Assembly: GCF_003025595.1 (NCBI RefSeq)
Contig: NZ_PYMI01000005.1
Span: forward strand, 185,478 to 249,477
DNA length: 64,000 bases
Source of the DNA: Photobacterium ganghwense
Lineage (GTDB): Bacteria; Pseudomonadota; Gammaproteobacteria; Enterobacterales; Vibrionaceae
Direction of reading: 5' to 3'
In this document: piece by piece, positions 9,433 to 19,700 of the stretch
How positions within the stretch are numbered: position 1 is the stretch's first letter
Layout of the letters: every line of letters begins with the position of its first letter
The notes under the pieces: model-generated
The model's input: the letters and a program-made list of their open reading frames with translations, nothing else
What the model was told of the DNA's origin: nothing
Database searches by the model: none
Program-made: the position numbers and the translations under genes

Positions 9433-10284
9433 ATGATGCTAATGGTCGTCAGTGGCCGTTCGGGCTCAGGTAAATCCATCGCCCTTCGGGTACTGGAAGA
9501 TCTCGGGTACTACTGTGTCGATAACCTGCCGGTCAGCCTGTTGCCGCAATTTGTGGAAACGCTGGAAGGCCGTCAGCAGAATGTCGCGGTCAGTATCGAT
9601 GTCCGTAACCTGCCCGCCGAGCCGGAAGATATCCGCAATACCCTCGACTCGCTGAGTGAAGATGTCGACATCAATGTCATCTTTCTGGATGCGGACGATA
9701 AGGCGCTGGTCAAACGGTACAGCGAGACCCGCCGCCTGCATCCGCTTTCGCGCGATAACATGAGTCTGGAACAAGCGATTCAGTCAGAAAGCGCTCTGCT
9801 GACCCCCATCAAAGAACGGGCCGACCTGGTGATAGATACCACCAGCAAGTCCATTCATGACCTGAGTGAAACGGTACGCTCCCGGGTGCTGGGTCGCGAT
9901 GCCCGCGAGCTCATCATGGTGTTCGAGTCGTTTGGCTTCAAGCACGGCCTGCCGACTGATGCCGACTTCGTCTTCGACGTTCGTTTTCTGCCAAATCCTC
10001 ACTGGATTCCGGAGCTGAAACCACTGACCGGTCTGGATCAGGGCGTCAAGGAATACCTTGCCAGTCATCCCGAAGTGAATCAGCTGATCAACCAGATCCG
10101 CAATTTCATTGAAACCTGGCTGCCAATGCTGGAAAAGAATAACCGCAGCTACCTCACCGTGGCCATCGGCTGTACCGGCGGTCAGCACCGCTCAGTCTAT
10201 GTGGCGCAGAAACTGGCCGAGCATTTCCGCTACGAAGGCCATCAGGTGCAGGTTCGCCACCGAACACTGGAAAGTAAGTCATGA
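9433..10284 (+). CDS. rapZ: RapZ, RNase adapter protein / P-loop nucleotide-binding protein
   Basis: In enterobacteria RapZ presents the sRNA GlmZ to RNase E and so senses glucosamine-6-phosphate. The 283-residue protein has a Walker A GRSGSGKS (about residues 7-14), a Walker B-like stretch NVIFLDAD and the conserved C-terminal domain ([34 protein letters not shown]). I start at ATG 9433, with AAGGAA about eight bases upstream, rather than ATG 9424. This gives the family start [15 protein letters not shown]. It overlaps ptsO by four bases. Confidence 0.94.
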   Translation: MMLMVVSGRSGSGKSIALRVLEDLGYYCVDNLPVSLLPQFVETLEGRQQNVAVSIDVRNLPAEPEDIRNTLDSLSEDVDINVIFLDADDKALVKRYSETRRLHPLSRDNMSLEQAIQSESALLTPIKERADLVIDTTSKSIHDLSETVRSRVLGRDARELIMVFESFGFKHGLPTDADFVFDVRFLPNPHWIPELKPLTGLDQGVKEYLASHPEVNQLINQIRNFIETWLPMLEKNNRSYLTVAIGCTGGQHRSVYVAQKLAEHFRYEGHQVQVRHRTLESKS

Positions 10285-10556
10285 GCTTACTGTCACGGGA
10301 ACTCTTTATCAAAAACCGCCTGGGCCTTCATGCCCGGGCGGCCATCAAACTGGTTGAGCTGGCTCAGAGCTTTGAATCCGTAATTACCATCAGCAACGGC
10401 GAGAAAGACGCCACGGCCGACAGTGTCATGGGGTTACTGATGTTGGAATCGGCTCAGGGACAAAGAGTGCAGGTCAGCGCTGAAGGAGCCGATGCCGAGC
10501 AGGCATTAACGGCGGTCAGCGAACTGATTGAGTCCGGATTTGACGAAGAAAGCTGA
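10281..10556 (+). CDS. ptsO: NPr (PtsO), phosphocarrier protein of the nitrogen PTS
   Basis: The 91-residue HPr-like protein passes phosphate from PtsP to PtsN. The phosphorylated histidine is in [13 protein letters not shown] (about residue 17), and the serine-loop region is [11 protein letters not shown]. It starts within the rapZ stop (ATGA) and ends the rpoN-hpf-ptsN-rapZ-ptsO run. No clear terminator follows; a TCAGATCTGA palindrome lies just downstream. Confidence 0.95.
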   Translation: MSLLSRELFIKNRLGLHARAAIKLVELAQSFESVITISNGEKDATADSVMGLLMLESAQGQRVQVSAEGADAEQALTAVSELIESGFDEES

Positions 10557-10705
10557 CCTTGTGCTGATTTATCAGATCTGATGAGACAACGGCCCGTCTA
10601 TTGCGTTAAAATTCAACTTATTGCATCGTGTTATACCTCACAGTAATACATACGTACGACTAGCGACGGTATTTCGCATCTGAGTCATTAGAGGTATCGC
10701 AAGTA

Positions 10706-12064
10706 ATGGCCGATGTCATAGAACAAGACAACACGCACCAAACTCTTCAGGAAGTCAATCAGGCCCTCGAAAACGGCATGTTTGTCCATGTCCGCCGTCT
10801 GCTGCAGGACATGGAGCCGGAAGACATCGCTCACCTGCTGGAAGCCTCTCCCCCCAAAGAACGTCAGGTCCTCTGGCAACTGACCGACCCGGAAGATCAA
10901 GGGGAAATCCTCGACGAGCTGTCTGAGGACGTCAAAGACGGGATCGTCGCCCAGATGGCACCAGATAAACTGGCCGCCGTGACAGAGGGCATGGAGAGCG
11001 ATGACGTCGCCTACGTCCTGCGTAGCCTACCTGATGACAAATACCAAAAAGTACTGGCCCAGATGGACGCGATGGATCGTCATCGGGTCGAGAAAGCCCT
11101 GGCTTATCCGGAAGAAACCGCCGGCGGCATGATGAGTACCGACTTCATCACCATCCGCGGCGATGTCACGGCTGACGTGGTACTGCGTTACCTGCGCATG
11201 AAAGGTGAGCTGCCGGAAGCTACCGACGCCCTGTACGTTGTTGACCAGGATGACAAACTGATTGGTCACTTGTCGCTTGCCACCCTGATCACCACACAGC
11301 CGGATATCGAAATCCACGATGTGATGGACGATGCCGACGAAGCGATCCCGGTCGACATGGACGATGGCGAAGTCGCGAACCTGTTTGAGCGCCGTAACTG
11401 GCTGTCAGCGCCGGTTGTGGATAGTAACAATCAGCTGGTCGGGCGGATTACCATCGATGACGTGGTCGATATCATCCGAGAAGATGCCGAGCACTCGATG
11501 ATGAGCATGGCCGGTATGGATGATGACGAAGATACCTTTGCCCCGGTCATTAAATCCGCCAAACGCCGCAGCATCTGGCTGGGTGTCAATGTTCTCGCAG
11601 CGCTGGCTGCCGCCTCTGTTTCCAACATGTTTGAAGATACCCTTGAACAGATGGCTGCCATTGCGATTTTGATGACCATCGTGCCGTCCATGGGCGGTGT
11701 TGCGGGCAATCAGACCGTGGCACTGGTGATCCGTGGTCTGGCCGTAGGGCACATCGGTGACACCAACACCCGCTGGCTGCTCAGTAAAGAAGCCCGGGTT
11801 GGCCTGCTGAACGGGATTCTCTGGGCCCTGATCATCGGCGGCGTGGTCGTACTGTGGAAAGGCAACTTATTACTCGGCGCCATTATCGCCAGTGCGATGA
11901 TGACCAACCTGCTGGTTGCCGGGATTGCCGGCGTGTGTATCCCCATCATGCTAAAGAAGATGAAAATCGACCCGGCACTGGCGGGCGGGATGGCGCTGAC
12001 GACCATCACCGATATTGTCGGCCTGTCCGTGTTCCTGGGGCTGGCCACGGTTTTTCTGGTGTAA
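10706..12064 (+). CDS. mgtE: MgtE, magnesium channel/transporter
   Basis: The 452-residue protein has the three MgtE parts. There is an acidic cytosolic N domain (about 25-130), a CBS-domain pair (about 135-255, beginning near MMSTDFITIRG) and a C-terminal membrane domain with about five helices (from about 285). It lets Mg2+ in down the membrane potential, with the N and CBS domains closing the pore when Mg2+ is high. The AGAGG ribosome site lies about 11 bases upstream. The 149-bp upstream gap presumably carries its promoter; I see no match to a known Mg riboswitch. Confidence 0.95.
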   Translation: MADVIEQDNTHQTLQEVNQALENGMFVHVRRLLQDMEPEDIAHLLEASPPKERQVLWQLTDPEDQGEILDELSEDVKDGIVAQMAPDKLAAVTEGMESDDVAYVLRSLPDDKYQKVLAQMDAMDRHRVEKALAYPEETAGGMMSTDFITIRGDVTADVVLRYLRMKGELPEATDALYVVDQDDKLIGHLSLATLITTQPDIEIHDVMDDADEAIPVDMDDGEVANLFERRNWLSAPVVDSNNQLVGRITIDDVVDIIREDAEHSMMSMAGMDDDEDTFAPVIKSAKRRSIWLGVNVLAALAAASVSNMFEDTLEQMAAIAILMTIVPSMGGVAGNQTVALVIRGLAVGHIGDTNTRWLLSKEARVGLLNGILWALIIGGVVVLWKGNLLLGAIIASAMMTNLLVAGIAGVCIPIMLKKMKIDPALAGGMALTTITDIVGLSVFLGLATVFLV

Positions 12065-12130
12065 TCAAAGCAGTAACCATTTCACGTTCACGCTACCTCT
12101 CACCAAAGAAAACAGGCACACTCACACACA

Positions 12131-12162
12131 AAAAAGCGAGAGCCAGGCTCTCGCTTTTTTTT
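12131..12162. terminator. Bidirectional terminator between mgtE and pmbA
   Basis: The stem GCGAGAGCC (12136-12144) pairs with GGCTCTCGC (12146-12154), so the apical pairs open to give a usable loop. It is flanked by A-run on the left and T-run on the right. It can therefore end both convergent transcripts. Confidence 0.9.
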
Positions 12163-12186
12163 CAGACGCAATCATCAGTGACGTGA

Positions 12187-13533
12187 TTACTCACCGGCAA
12201 TCTTTATGGTATCCAGCAGAATCGATCCCGTCTGGATCTGGCTGCGGGTTTCTGTATCCGTACCAATCGCCACCATGTTCATCATCATGTCTTTAAGGTT
12301 ACCGGCGATCGTGATCTCACTGACCGGATACTGGATTTGTCCATTCTCCACCCAGAAACCGGCGGCACCGCGGGAATAGTCCCCAGTCACCACATTCACT
12401 CCCTGACCCATCAGCTCAGTCACCAGCAGGCCGCGATCCATCTTTTTAAGCAGTGCTTCAAAACTCTCGCCGGTCGAGTTAACCAGCCAGTTGTGGATCC
12501 CGCCGGCATGGCCGGTTGGCTGACGTCCCAGTTTGCGGGCAGCATAGCTGGTCATCAGGTACGTTTTTAAAATACCTTGCTCGATGATTTCACGGTCATA
12601 CGTCGCCAGGCCTTCACTGTCGAACGGGGTACTCGCCATACCACGTAGGATATGCGGGCGCTCGCTGATAGACAGCCACTCCGGAAAAATCTGCTCGTCC
12701 AGCTTATCCAGCAGGAAAGAAGACTTGCGGTACAGGTTCGAGCCACTGATCGCCATCACCAGATGACCAAACAGCCCCGTCGCAACATCGGCAGCAAACA
12801 TCACCGGTGCTTCGCGGGTCGACAGCTTACGCGGGTCAACACGCTCAACCGTCCGCTTGGCTGCCAGCTCTCCGACTTTTTCGGGTGTCCACAGGTCACT
12901 GACCCGGCGAGATGTGGTATAGCTGTAATCGCGCTCCATATCGCCGTTTTTACCCTGGGCAATCACGCAGCAGCTGGTGCTATGGCGGCTGGAGGCATAG
13001 CTTGCCAGCATACCGTGGCTGTTCCCGTAAACCCGGATACCGTAATGGCTGTCATAACTGGCCCCATCACTCTGTTTGATGCGAGGATCAAAATCCAGCG
13101 CGGCCTGCTCGGCACGGGCGGCGATTTCCGCGGCATGATCCGGCTCCGGCTCATCCGGGTGGAACAGATCCAAATCAGGAATGTTCTTGGCCATCAGCTC
13201 GACCGGCCCCGGACCTGCATACGGGTCTTCCGAGGTATAGCGCGCAATATCCAGTGCAGCAGCCACAGTCTGGGCAATCGCTTTTTCACTCAGATCCGAA
13301 GTCGACGCACTGCCCTTACGCTGGCCGCGATACACTGTGATCCCCAGAGCGCCGTCGCTGTTGAACTCAACGTTTTCAACTTCACACAAACGGGTCGAGA
13401 CACTGATCCCGGTCGTCTTATTGATCGCGACTTCTGCCGCGTCAGCCTGCTGGCCAGCCAGCTCCAAGGCCCTGGCAACAGCGGCTTCCAGCTCAACGCG
13501 CTGTTGAGCCACCTGTTCTTTCACGTCCATCAT
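12187..13533 (-). CDS. pmbA: PmbA (TldE), partner subunit of the TldD/TldE metalloprotease
   Basis: PmbA and TldD form a heterodimeric protease that degrades unfolded peptides and matures microcin B17 or releases the CcdA antitoxin in E. coli. The 448-residue product follows the family throughout ([18 protein letters not shown] near residue 50; [15 protein letters not shown] and [20 protein letters not shown] near the end). The TldD HExxxH motif is absent, as expected for this subunit. I start at ATG 13533 ([12 protein letters not shown]). A longer in-frame start at 13632 would add 33 residues with no family support. It is separate from tldD by darP. Confidence 0.94.
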   Translation of the reverse strand: MMDVKEQVAQQRVELEAAVARALELAGQQADAAEVAINKTTGISVSTRLCEVENVEFNSDGALGITVYRGQRKGSASTSDLSEKAIAQTVAAALDIARYTSEDPYAGPGPVELMAKNIPDLDLFHPDEPEPDHAAEIAARAEQAALDFDPRIKQSDGASYDSHYGIRVYGNSHGMLASYASSRHSTSCCVIAQGKNGDMERDYSYTTSRRVSDLWTPEKVGELAAKRTVERVDPRKLSTREAPVMFAADVATGLFGHLVMAISGSNLYRKSSFLLDKLDEQIFPEWLSISERPHILRGMASTPFDSEGLATYDREIIEQGILKTYLMTSYAARKLGRQPTGHAGGIHNWLVNSTGESFEALLKKMDRGLLVTELMGQGVNVVTGDYSRGAAGFWVENGQIQYPVSEITIAGNLKDMMMNMVAIGTDTETRSQIQTGSILLDTIKIAGE

Positions 13534-13797
13534 TGTTATCGTCTCGATACTGGCTGCCCCGGCCATCACTGCCCGCCGCCAGACGTCTGTCATCATTTTA
13601 TGGAGAAGCTCCGCCGCCTTTCCCGTCACCAATTTGCCGCCCCAGAACTGCGGTCCGGCAAATCACACCAAGAGAGCCAGTGAAGATTCGTGATAATCGT
13701 ATTACTCTTAGGATAACACTGGCACGCGCGAATTTGCGCCCCAAATCATGATTAAACTGGTAAAATAAATCCCAAATGAATTGATGATGAGCCTGTT

Positions 13798-14322
13798 ATG
13801 AGCCGTAAAAATCAAAAAGCCCCATGGGAAGAGGAAGAAGAAATCATCTGGGTTAGCAAAACCGAGATGAAACGCGACATGGAAGCGCTGCAAAAGCTCG
13901 GGGAAGAGCTGGTTGACCTGAAACCAAACGCGCTGGCCAAAATCCCGTTGGATGATGACATGCGTGCTGCTGTGAAAGATGCCCAGCGCTTCAAAAACGA
14001 AGCCCGCCGTCGTCAGCTGCAGTTCATCGGTAAAATGATGCGTCAGGTTGACATCGAACCGATCCAAATTGCTCTGGATAAACTGCGTAACAAGCACGCG
14101 CAGTCGACTGCCCAGCTACATAAGCTAGAGAACAGACGCGACGATCTGATTGCTCAGGGCGACAGCATGATCAATGAAATCATGGCCGATCACCCGAATG
14201 CGGACCGCCAGCGTCTGCGTCAGCTGGTTCGCCAGGCGAAGAAGGAAAAAGAGCAGGAAAAGCCAGCCAAAGCTTACCGCGAAATTTTCCAGTACCTGAA
14301 AGAGCTGTACCTTAAAGACTGA
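13798..14322 (+). CDS. darP: DarP (YjgA), late 50S ribosome assembly factor, DUF615 family
   Basis: The 174-residue, highly charged helical protein matches the YjgA/DUF615 family ([20 protein letters not shown] near residue 12; [15 protein letters not shown] near residue 74). E. coli DarP promotes maturation of the peptidyl-transferase centre. It is encoded alone on the plus strand between pmbA and tldD, divergent from pmbA (264-bp gap holding both promoters) and convergent with tldD. The pmbA-yjgA neighbourhood is also found in E. coli. Confidence 0.92.
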   Translation: MSRKNQKAPWEEEEEIIWVSKTEMKRDMEALQKLGEELVDLKPNALAKIPLDDDMRAAVKDAQRFKNEARRRQLQFIGKMMRQVDIEPIQIALDKLRNKHAQSTAQLHKLENRRDDLIAQGDSMINEIMADHPNADRQRLRQLVRQAKKEKEQEKPAKAYREIFQYLKELYLKD

Positions 14323-14362
14323 TCAGGCGCTGCCCGTCCTCCTGACCGGAGCGGGAAGAACC

Positions 14363-14395
14363 AAAAAAATGCCAGCATCATGCTGGCATTTTTCT
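14363..14395. terminator. Bidirectional terminator between darP and tldD
   Basis: The stem ATGCCAGCA (14369-14377) pairs with TGCTGGCAT (14381-14389), loop TCA. It is flanked by an A-run (14363-14369) and a T-run (14389-14393), so it can serve both convergent genes. Confidence 0.9.
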
Positions 14396-14413
14396 TTCTG
14401 TCGCCACCCGGTT

Positions 14414-15859
14414 TTACTGAGTACCGCCGACAGTCATGGACTCCAGTTTCAGGGTTGGCTGGCCCACGCCAACCGGCACACTCTGTCCGGCTTTGCCGCA
14501 CACGCCTACCCCGCGGTCAATCTCAAGATCATTCCCCACCATTGACACCTGCTGCATCGCTTCAATGCCGCTGCCAATCAGGGTTGCGCCCTTGATAGGT
14601 CGGGTTATTTTACCGTTTTCAATCAGATATGCTTCTGAAGCCGAGAACACAAACTTCCCGGAAGTAATGTCTACCTGGCCACCGCCAAAATTCGGGGCAT
14701 AAATGCCTTTCTTAACGCTGGCAATGATTTCTTCCGGCGAGTGTTCACCCGGCAGCATGTAAGTGTTCGTCATTCGCGGCATCGGCAGATGCGCATAGGA
14801 CTCACGACGGCCGTTACCGGTTGGTGCCACCCCCATCAGGCGGGCGTTGAGCTTATCCTGCATGTAGCCTTTGAGCTTGCCGTTTTCCACCAGCACGTTG
14901 TACTGACTGGCGACACCTTCATCGTCAATATTCAGGGAACCACGGCGGTTTTCCAATGTGCCGTCATCCACAATCGTACACAAGCTGGAGGTCACCTGTT
15001 GCCCCATCTGACCGGAGAACATGGACGAGCCTTTACGGTTAAAATCACCTTCCAGGCCATGTCCCACGGCTTCATGCAGCAGCACGCCCGGCCAGCCCGC
15101 ACCCAGTACGACCGGCATGGTGCCAGCCGGTGCCGGATCAGCGTCCACGTTGATCAGCGCCTGGCGAATGGCTTCATCAGCATATTGCAGCGCAATGGAT
15201 TTGCCGTCCTGTTCGGTCAGAAAATACTCATAGCCAAAGCGGCCACCGCCACCAGCGCTGCCATGCTCACGCTTGCCGTCTTTTTCAATCAGCACGCTGA
15301 TCGACAGACGTACCAACGGACGAACATCTGCGGCATAAGTACCGTCCAGCGCGGCAACCAGTACCTGCTCGTACACGCCGTTGATACTGACAGACACTTC
15401 TTTGACCAGTGGCTCTTTGTGACGAATGTAAGTGTCGATTTCTTTCAGCAGGGCAATTTTCTGGTGTTTATCCAGGCTGTCCAGCGGGTTAATCGGGGCA
15501 TAAATGCCGGAGGCTGACATTGGTGAAAACGCCTGCACTTTCCCGTTGCCGCCATTGCGGGTAATGCCACGGGCTGCCTTAGCGCTCTGCTTCAGCGCAA
15601 TCTCGTCAATCTGGTCAGCATAAGCGAAACCGGTTTTCTCACCCGATACCGCCCGGACACCGACCCCGCGGTCAATGTTAAAGGAGCCGTCCTTGATAAT
15701 GCTGTCTTCAAGGATCAGGGATTCATGCCAGCATGACTGGAAAAAAATATCGGCATAATCCACATCACGGGTGGCAATCAGCCCCAGTGTGCGGTTGAGA
15801 TCGTCACGGCTTAGCCCGGACTGGGCCAGCATGGTGTTTTCTACAATTTCCAGCGTCAT
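14414..15859 (-). CDS. tldD: TldD, catalytic metallopeptidase subunit
   Basis: TldD carries the zinc active site of the TldD/PmbA protease. The 481-residue protein (the same length as in E. coli) shows HEAVGH near residue 260, the family's HExxxH zinc motif, within [19 protein letters not shown]. The glycine-rich C-terminus ([19 protein letters not shown]) is also typical. It precedes a carbon-nitrogen hydrolase gene by 41 bp in the same direction: that gene, yhdP and rng lie upstream on the minus strand, an arrangement close to E. coli yhdP-tldD. Confidence 0.96.
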   Translation of the reverse strand: MTLEIVENTMLAQSGLSRDDLNRTLGLIATRDVDYADIFFQSCWHESLILEDSIIKDGSFNIDRGVGVRAVSGEKTGFAYADQIDEIALKQSAKAARGITRNGGNGKVQAFSPMSASGIYAPINPLDSLDKHQKIALLKEIDTYIRHKEPLVKEVSVSINGVYEQVLVAALDGTYAADVRPLVRLSISVLIEKDGKREHGSAGGGGRFGYEYFLTEQDGKSIALQYADEAIRQALINVDADPAPAGTMPVVLGAGWPGVLLHEAVGHGLEGDFNRKGSSMFSGQMGQQVTSSLCTIVDDGTLENRRGSLNIDDEGVASQYNVLVENGKLKGYMQDKLNARLMGVAPTGNGRRESYAHLPMPRMTNTYMLPGEHSPEEIIASVKKGIYAPNFGGGQVDITSGKFVFSASEAYLIENGKITRPIKGATLIGSGIEAMQQVSMVGNDLEIDRGVGVCGKAGQSVPVGVGQPTLKLESMTVGGTQ

Positions 15860-15900
15860 TTACTCTGCTCTTGTCTTCGTTACCGACCGGCCGTTACCGA

Positions 15901-16725
15901 TCAGTTGTCACGCGGCTGAACACTGAATCTGGCATGTTCAGCCAGCGGCATGTTTGTTCTTACGGTCTGATTCAGGGACAGATCAATTTCTGTCAGCAAG
16001 ACCCCGGTTCCCTCAGGCTGGCAGGCAACCACTTGCCCCCAGGGATCCACAACCATGGAATGGCCCCAGGTTTCCCGTGACTCATTGTGCTCTCCCCATT
16101 GCGCCGGTGCAACTACCCAACACTGGGTCTCAATCGCCCGGGCACGCAGCAACAGTTCCCAGTGGGCCCTGCCTGTCACCTTGGTGAACGCTGCCGGCAC
16201 GACAATAATGTCGGCCCCCTGCTCACGCAAGGCACTGTAAAGCTGCGGAAACCGGATATCATAACAGATCGACATACCGATGTTACCAAACGGGGTCGCT
16301 ATCACTTTCACGTCCTGACCGGGACGAAACGTGGCGGATTCACGGTAGCTGTGGTGCGAATCCGCGACTTCCACATCAAACATATGCAGCTTGTCATAAT
16401 GGCCGCGAATCTCACCCTGATCATCAAACAGAATTGCGGTGGTGGTAATCGCGCCGTCCGACTGGCGAACCGGCATAGAGCCAATCAGTACCCATAGTCC
16501 CAGTCGCTTGGCCAGCGCCGCGACCGTCTCTTGTATCGGGCCTTGCCCGAGTGGCTCTGCATGGCGGTGATAATCCTCACGTGTGCCGAAAACAAGGCAG
16601 TTCTCCGGTGTCACCACCAGCTTGGCTCCCTGCAGTTGCAGCCCCTTGAGTTTGCGTTCCAGATGTTTGAGGTTCTGCTCGGGATCCGCTCCCGAGTTCA
16701 TCTGTACCACGCCAATCTTTGCCAT
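15901..16725 (-). CDS. Carbon-nitrogen hydrolase (nitrilase/omega-amidase superfamily)
   Basis: The 274-residue enzyme has the Glu-Lys-Cys triad of the superfamily: VTPENCL (about residue 40), HYDKLHMFD (about 110) and GMSICYDIRFPQ (about 147). Members hydrolyse deaminated glutathione or other amides. The position between yhdP and tldD and the sequence suggest the Nit1/YbeM-like group, but the substrate is not clear from sequence. I start at ATG 16725, six bases after GGAG; the ATG just before it is three bases from GGAG. It follows yhdP by 62 bp. Confidence 0.88.
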   Translation of the reverse strand: MAKIGVVQMNSGADPEQNLKHLERKLKGLQLQGAKLVVTPENCLVFGTREDYHRHAEPLGQGPIQETVAALAKRLGLWVLIGSMPVRQSDGAITTTAILFDDQGEIRGHYDKLHMFDVEVADSHHSYRESATFRPGQDVKVIATPFGNIGMSICYDIRFPQLYSALREQGADIIVVPAAFTKVTGRAHWELLLRARAIETQCWVVAPAQWGEHNESRETWGHSMVVDPWGQVVACQPEGTGVLLTEIDLSLNQTVRTNMPLAEHARFSVQPRDN

Positions 16726-16787
16726 CATTTTCTCCTTCCTGACACCAGAGCCCAACGTTTCCGGCTCTGCCGCTTTTCCATTGCTGA

Positions 16788-19700
16788 TTATTGGTTTTCC
16801 TGGCTTTTTACTGCCTCCGGCACTTTATATTCGCCGGTAAAACGAGACTTCTCTGTCACCAGTGGTGCATCAATTGGTCCCTGAACGACATAGTTCACCT
16901 GGGTAAAGACATCCAGAACCGGTGAGAGAGCCGTGGATATGGCAAAAACATACAGCGCTGTCTGTGGGGCGACCGCAAAGGCAGTCAGCACCGGAATGCC
17001 TGAGGTGAAGTCCGGAATAAACTTCACTTTGGCATCAACGGTCTCTTTGACAAGATTAGCACTTCCTTGAATAAACATATCCCCGGCCAACGCTTCCATT
17101 CTGATGTCTGACGTCGTAAACAGGCCATTTTCGATGCGACCGGTACCGCGAATATAGTTAAAGGCCAGCCCGTCATCGAAAATGCCGGAGAAGTCCAATT
17201 TCATCTTGCGGATGATGGAATCTAAGCTGAACAGGCCGAGTAACCGACCGGCACCGCCGATATCACTGATCACCCCTTGCCCGGTTTCTGATTTCACTTC
17301 CCCGCTCAGGGTCTCCCGGTGCATGGACCACGGCGCGCCCTGCCACTGAATCGAGGCATAGGTGCTGAACTCCGCCCCCTGAATACCGCCGGAGATCCCG
17401 AAGCGCCCCATCAGATCCGAACTGTTCTTGCCATCAATATCAAAAGCCAGCTGGGTTTCATTGCGGGCTCCCCGCAAGCTCCAGTGGCCATCCAGATTCA
17501 GGGTCGTGGTACCGGAATCAATGGTGAAATTCACCAGCTCCAGCATGTTTTTTCCGCGGCGCAGCTGGCCGGACACTTTGCCCAAACGGTACCCCTGCAG
17601 CCAGCCATCACGCAGAGTCAAGTCGACTTCCGGAATACTGGCCATCAGACGGCGATCCAACGCCGTTGCCGTCGGAATCACCGGCTGCGGCTGATAAGGT
17701 TGCCGGGGCTTCACTGTCGCTGGCGCGCTTGCGGACGCGGTCAGTGGCTCTCCGGACGAAGGCGCTTCGCTCGAAGCAGCATCTTCAGCCAGTATCGGCA
17801 GATTCAGGTGGAATTCATCCAGATCCAGCCGGATTGGTTGGTCTGTCGGCCACACGGCCTTCCCTTTCAGCTCTCGGCTGTCGACCGTCACCTGCCACTC
17901 ATTCATCGCCGCCCCTCGAGCCGACGGTTTCGCTGGCGATTGACCCGACTGTTTACTTAACGCTTGAGCCGCTTGCTGACGCAGCGCCGTCAGGCTAACC
18001 CGGTTCCAGTCCAGCGTGCCGAGCGTAAGCTGTTTAATCTCTGCCGTTACTCGATTTGGCACCGGCAGCTCAGGCATCCCATTGTCAGACGCCGCACTTG
18101 CGGTGGCAGTCTTTACAGGCACCTTATTGACCGGCGTAGCGACACTGGCAGTCTGATTGCTGGGTGGGGCCGTGGCCGTGCCGGTGGCGAGGCTTGTAGC
18201 AGCATTGGTTGTCTCAGCAATGGTTGTCCCAGTTGTGGTTTTCGCAGTAGTTGCGGCAGTGGCTGACACAGCCGGTTTTGAGCTGCCCGAAGTGGACGCC
18301 GTATCCAGCAGGGCAATCCAGCGGTCAGCATCAAAGTGATCGGCCATCACTGTGACGCCATGTTCGCCATTTTTTAGCGGTGGCATCGGCGCGCGGCCCA
18401 CCACCAGCTCGCTGGCCGCAATACTCACTTTCTGCGGTTGCAGTTTGATGCGCGCCTGATAAGCGGCGTCTTGCATTTTCAGCGTCCCGGTCAGGCTTTG
18501 CTGATTCCCCCGAGCGCTCAGGGTCAGATTTTTCTGAGACGGATTTTTCTGAGACGGGCTTTTCAAGAACGGGTGACCAAGCGGGTACGGAAGCGTACTG
18601 GTGATTCGACCCAGCCCGGCGGTCAGGCCCACCTGATAATCAAACCCGGTGTCATGCAAATCGACACCGACTTTTCCGTCCCAGCGGCTGGTGCCGGATA
18701 CCTGGTCGAGCAACGGATGAGGAACGGCTTTACGCAGCGATGCTATGTCCCAGTCACCGCCAAAACTCACATCAACCCGATATCCTTTGGCTACACTATG
18801 GCCGTCAAAGCCCAGCGTCACCGGTTGGCCCAGCATGGTCGCGGTCAGGTTTTTGCCCTGCACGACGTCATTGTCAAACTGAACATCCCCGCTGACCCGC
18901 TCGAGCGGAATAGGCGGCGCATCCAGCATGACCTGATTGTCAGCCAGCGATGCCTTACCCCAGGCGCGCACATCACTGCCATCAAAGGGGATATCGAGCT
19001 GAAAACTCGACGTTACCGGCCCGCTCACCTGTACCGTGGCCAACGCCGCCCCCACGGAATCCACCAGCGGAGTGGCCAGCATATAATCCCGGACCTGCTC
19101 ACCATCAGCCGCCACATCAATGGCCAGCGTCAGGTGTCCCTTGTCACTCAGCTCTGCCGCGCCGCTGACCCGGGAGGCTTTCGCTCCCATGGTGTGGGCC
19201 TGGCTGGCATCAAGGTACATCCAGTCATTTTCAAACAGTAAATCCAGCGTCAGATCTGTCAGCTCCGGCCAGGCGGTGTCAAAACTGAATTTGCCGTTGC
19301 GCAGCGGAACCTTGGCCTGAAACACCCCGTTATGATCGGCATACGGGAAATCTGCCAGCTCGCCATACCAGAGCAGCTGCGCATCTTTTGCCTGCCCACC
19401 CCGGATCGCGGCTGACAGGTAATCGGTCAGGGCATCGCCCAGTGCCAGCGTAGGCAGGTAGCGCCAGGTTTCGCCAGCCCGCTTAGCCGTCGCTTCCCCG
19501 TAAAATGACAACCAAGCCGGCGCATTGGCCGGAAAGTCCAACCGGAATTGACCCGCGGCTTCAAGATGCGGGTTCGAAACCTTCAGATGGTCACTCCACA
19601 AACGCCAGCCGTCTTTGCCCACTTGCCAATAGGCGGTTACCTCTCCCTGCCCGATGTTCAACGGTGCCTGAAAGACATTCCCGTATGGCAGGTCATCATC

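Noticed and set aside
10557..10705. Magnesium riboswitch upstream of mgtE
   Set aside because: The leader is too short and lacks the conserved pattern of known Mg-sensing leaders, as far as I can judge.
13534..13632. 33-residue N-terminal extension of pmbA
   Set aside because: It does not match the family start and reaches into the pmbA-darP promoter gap.
12652..13683. 343-codon plus-strand frame opposite pmbA
   Set aside because: Antisense to a conserved gene, with no family features; a shadow of pmbA codon use.
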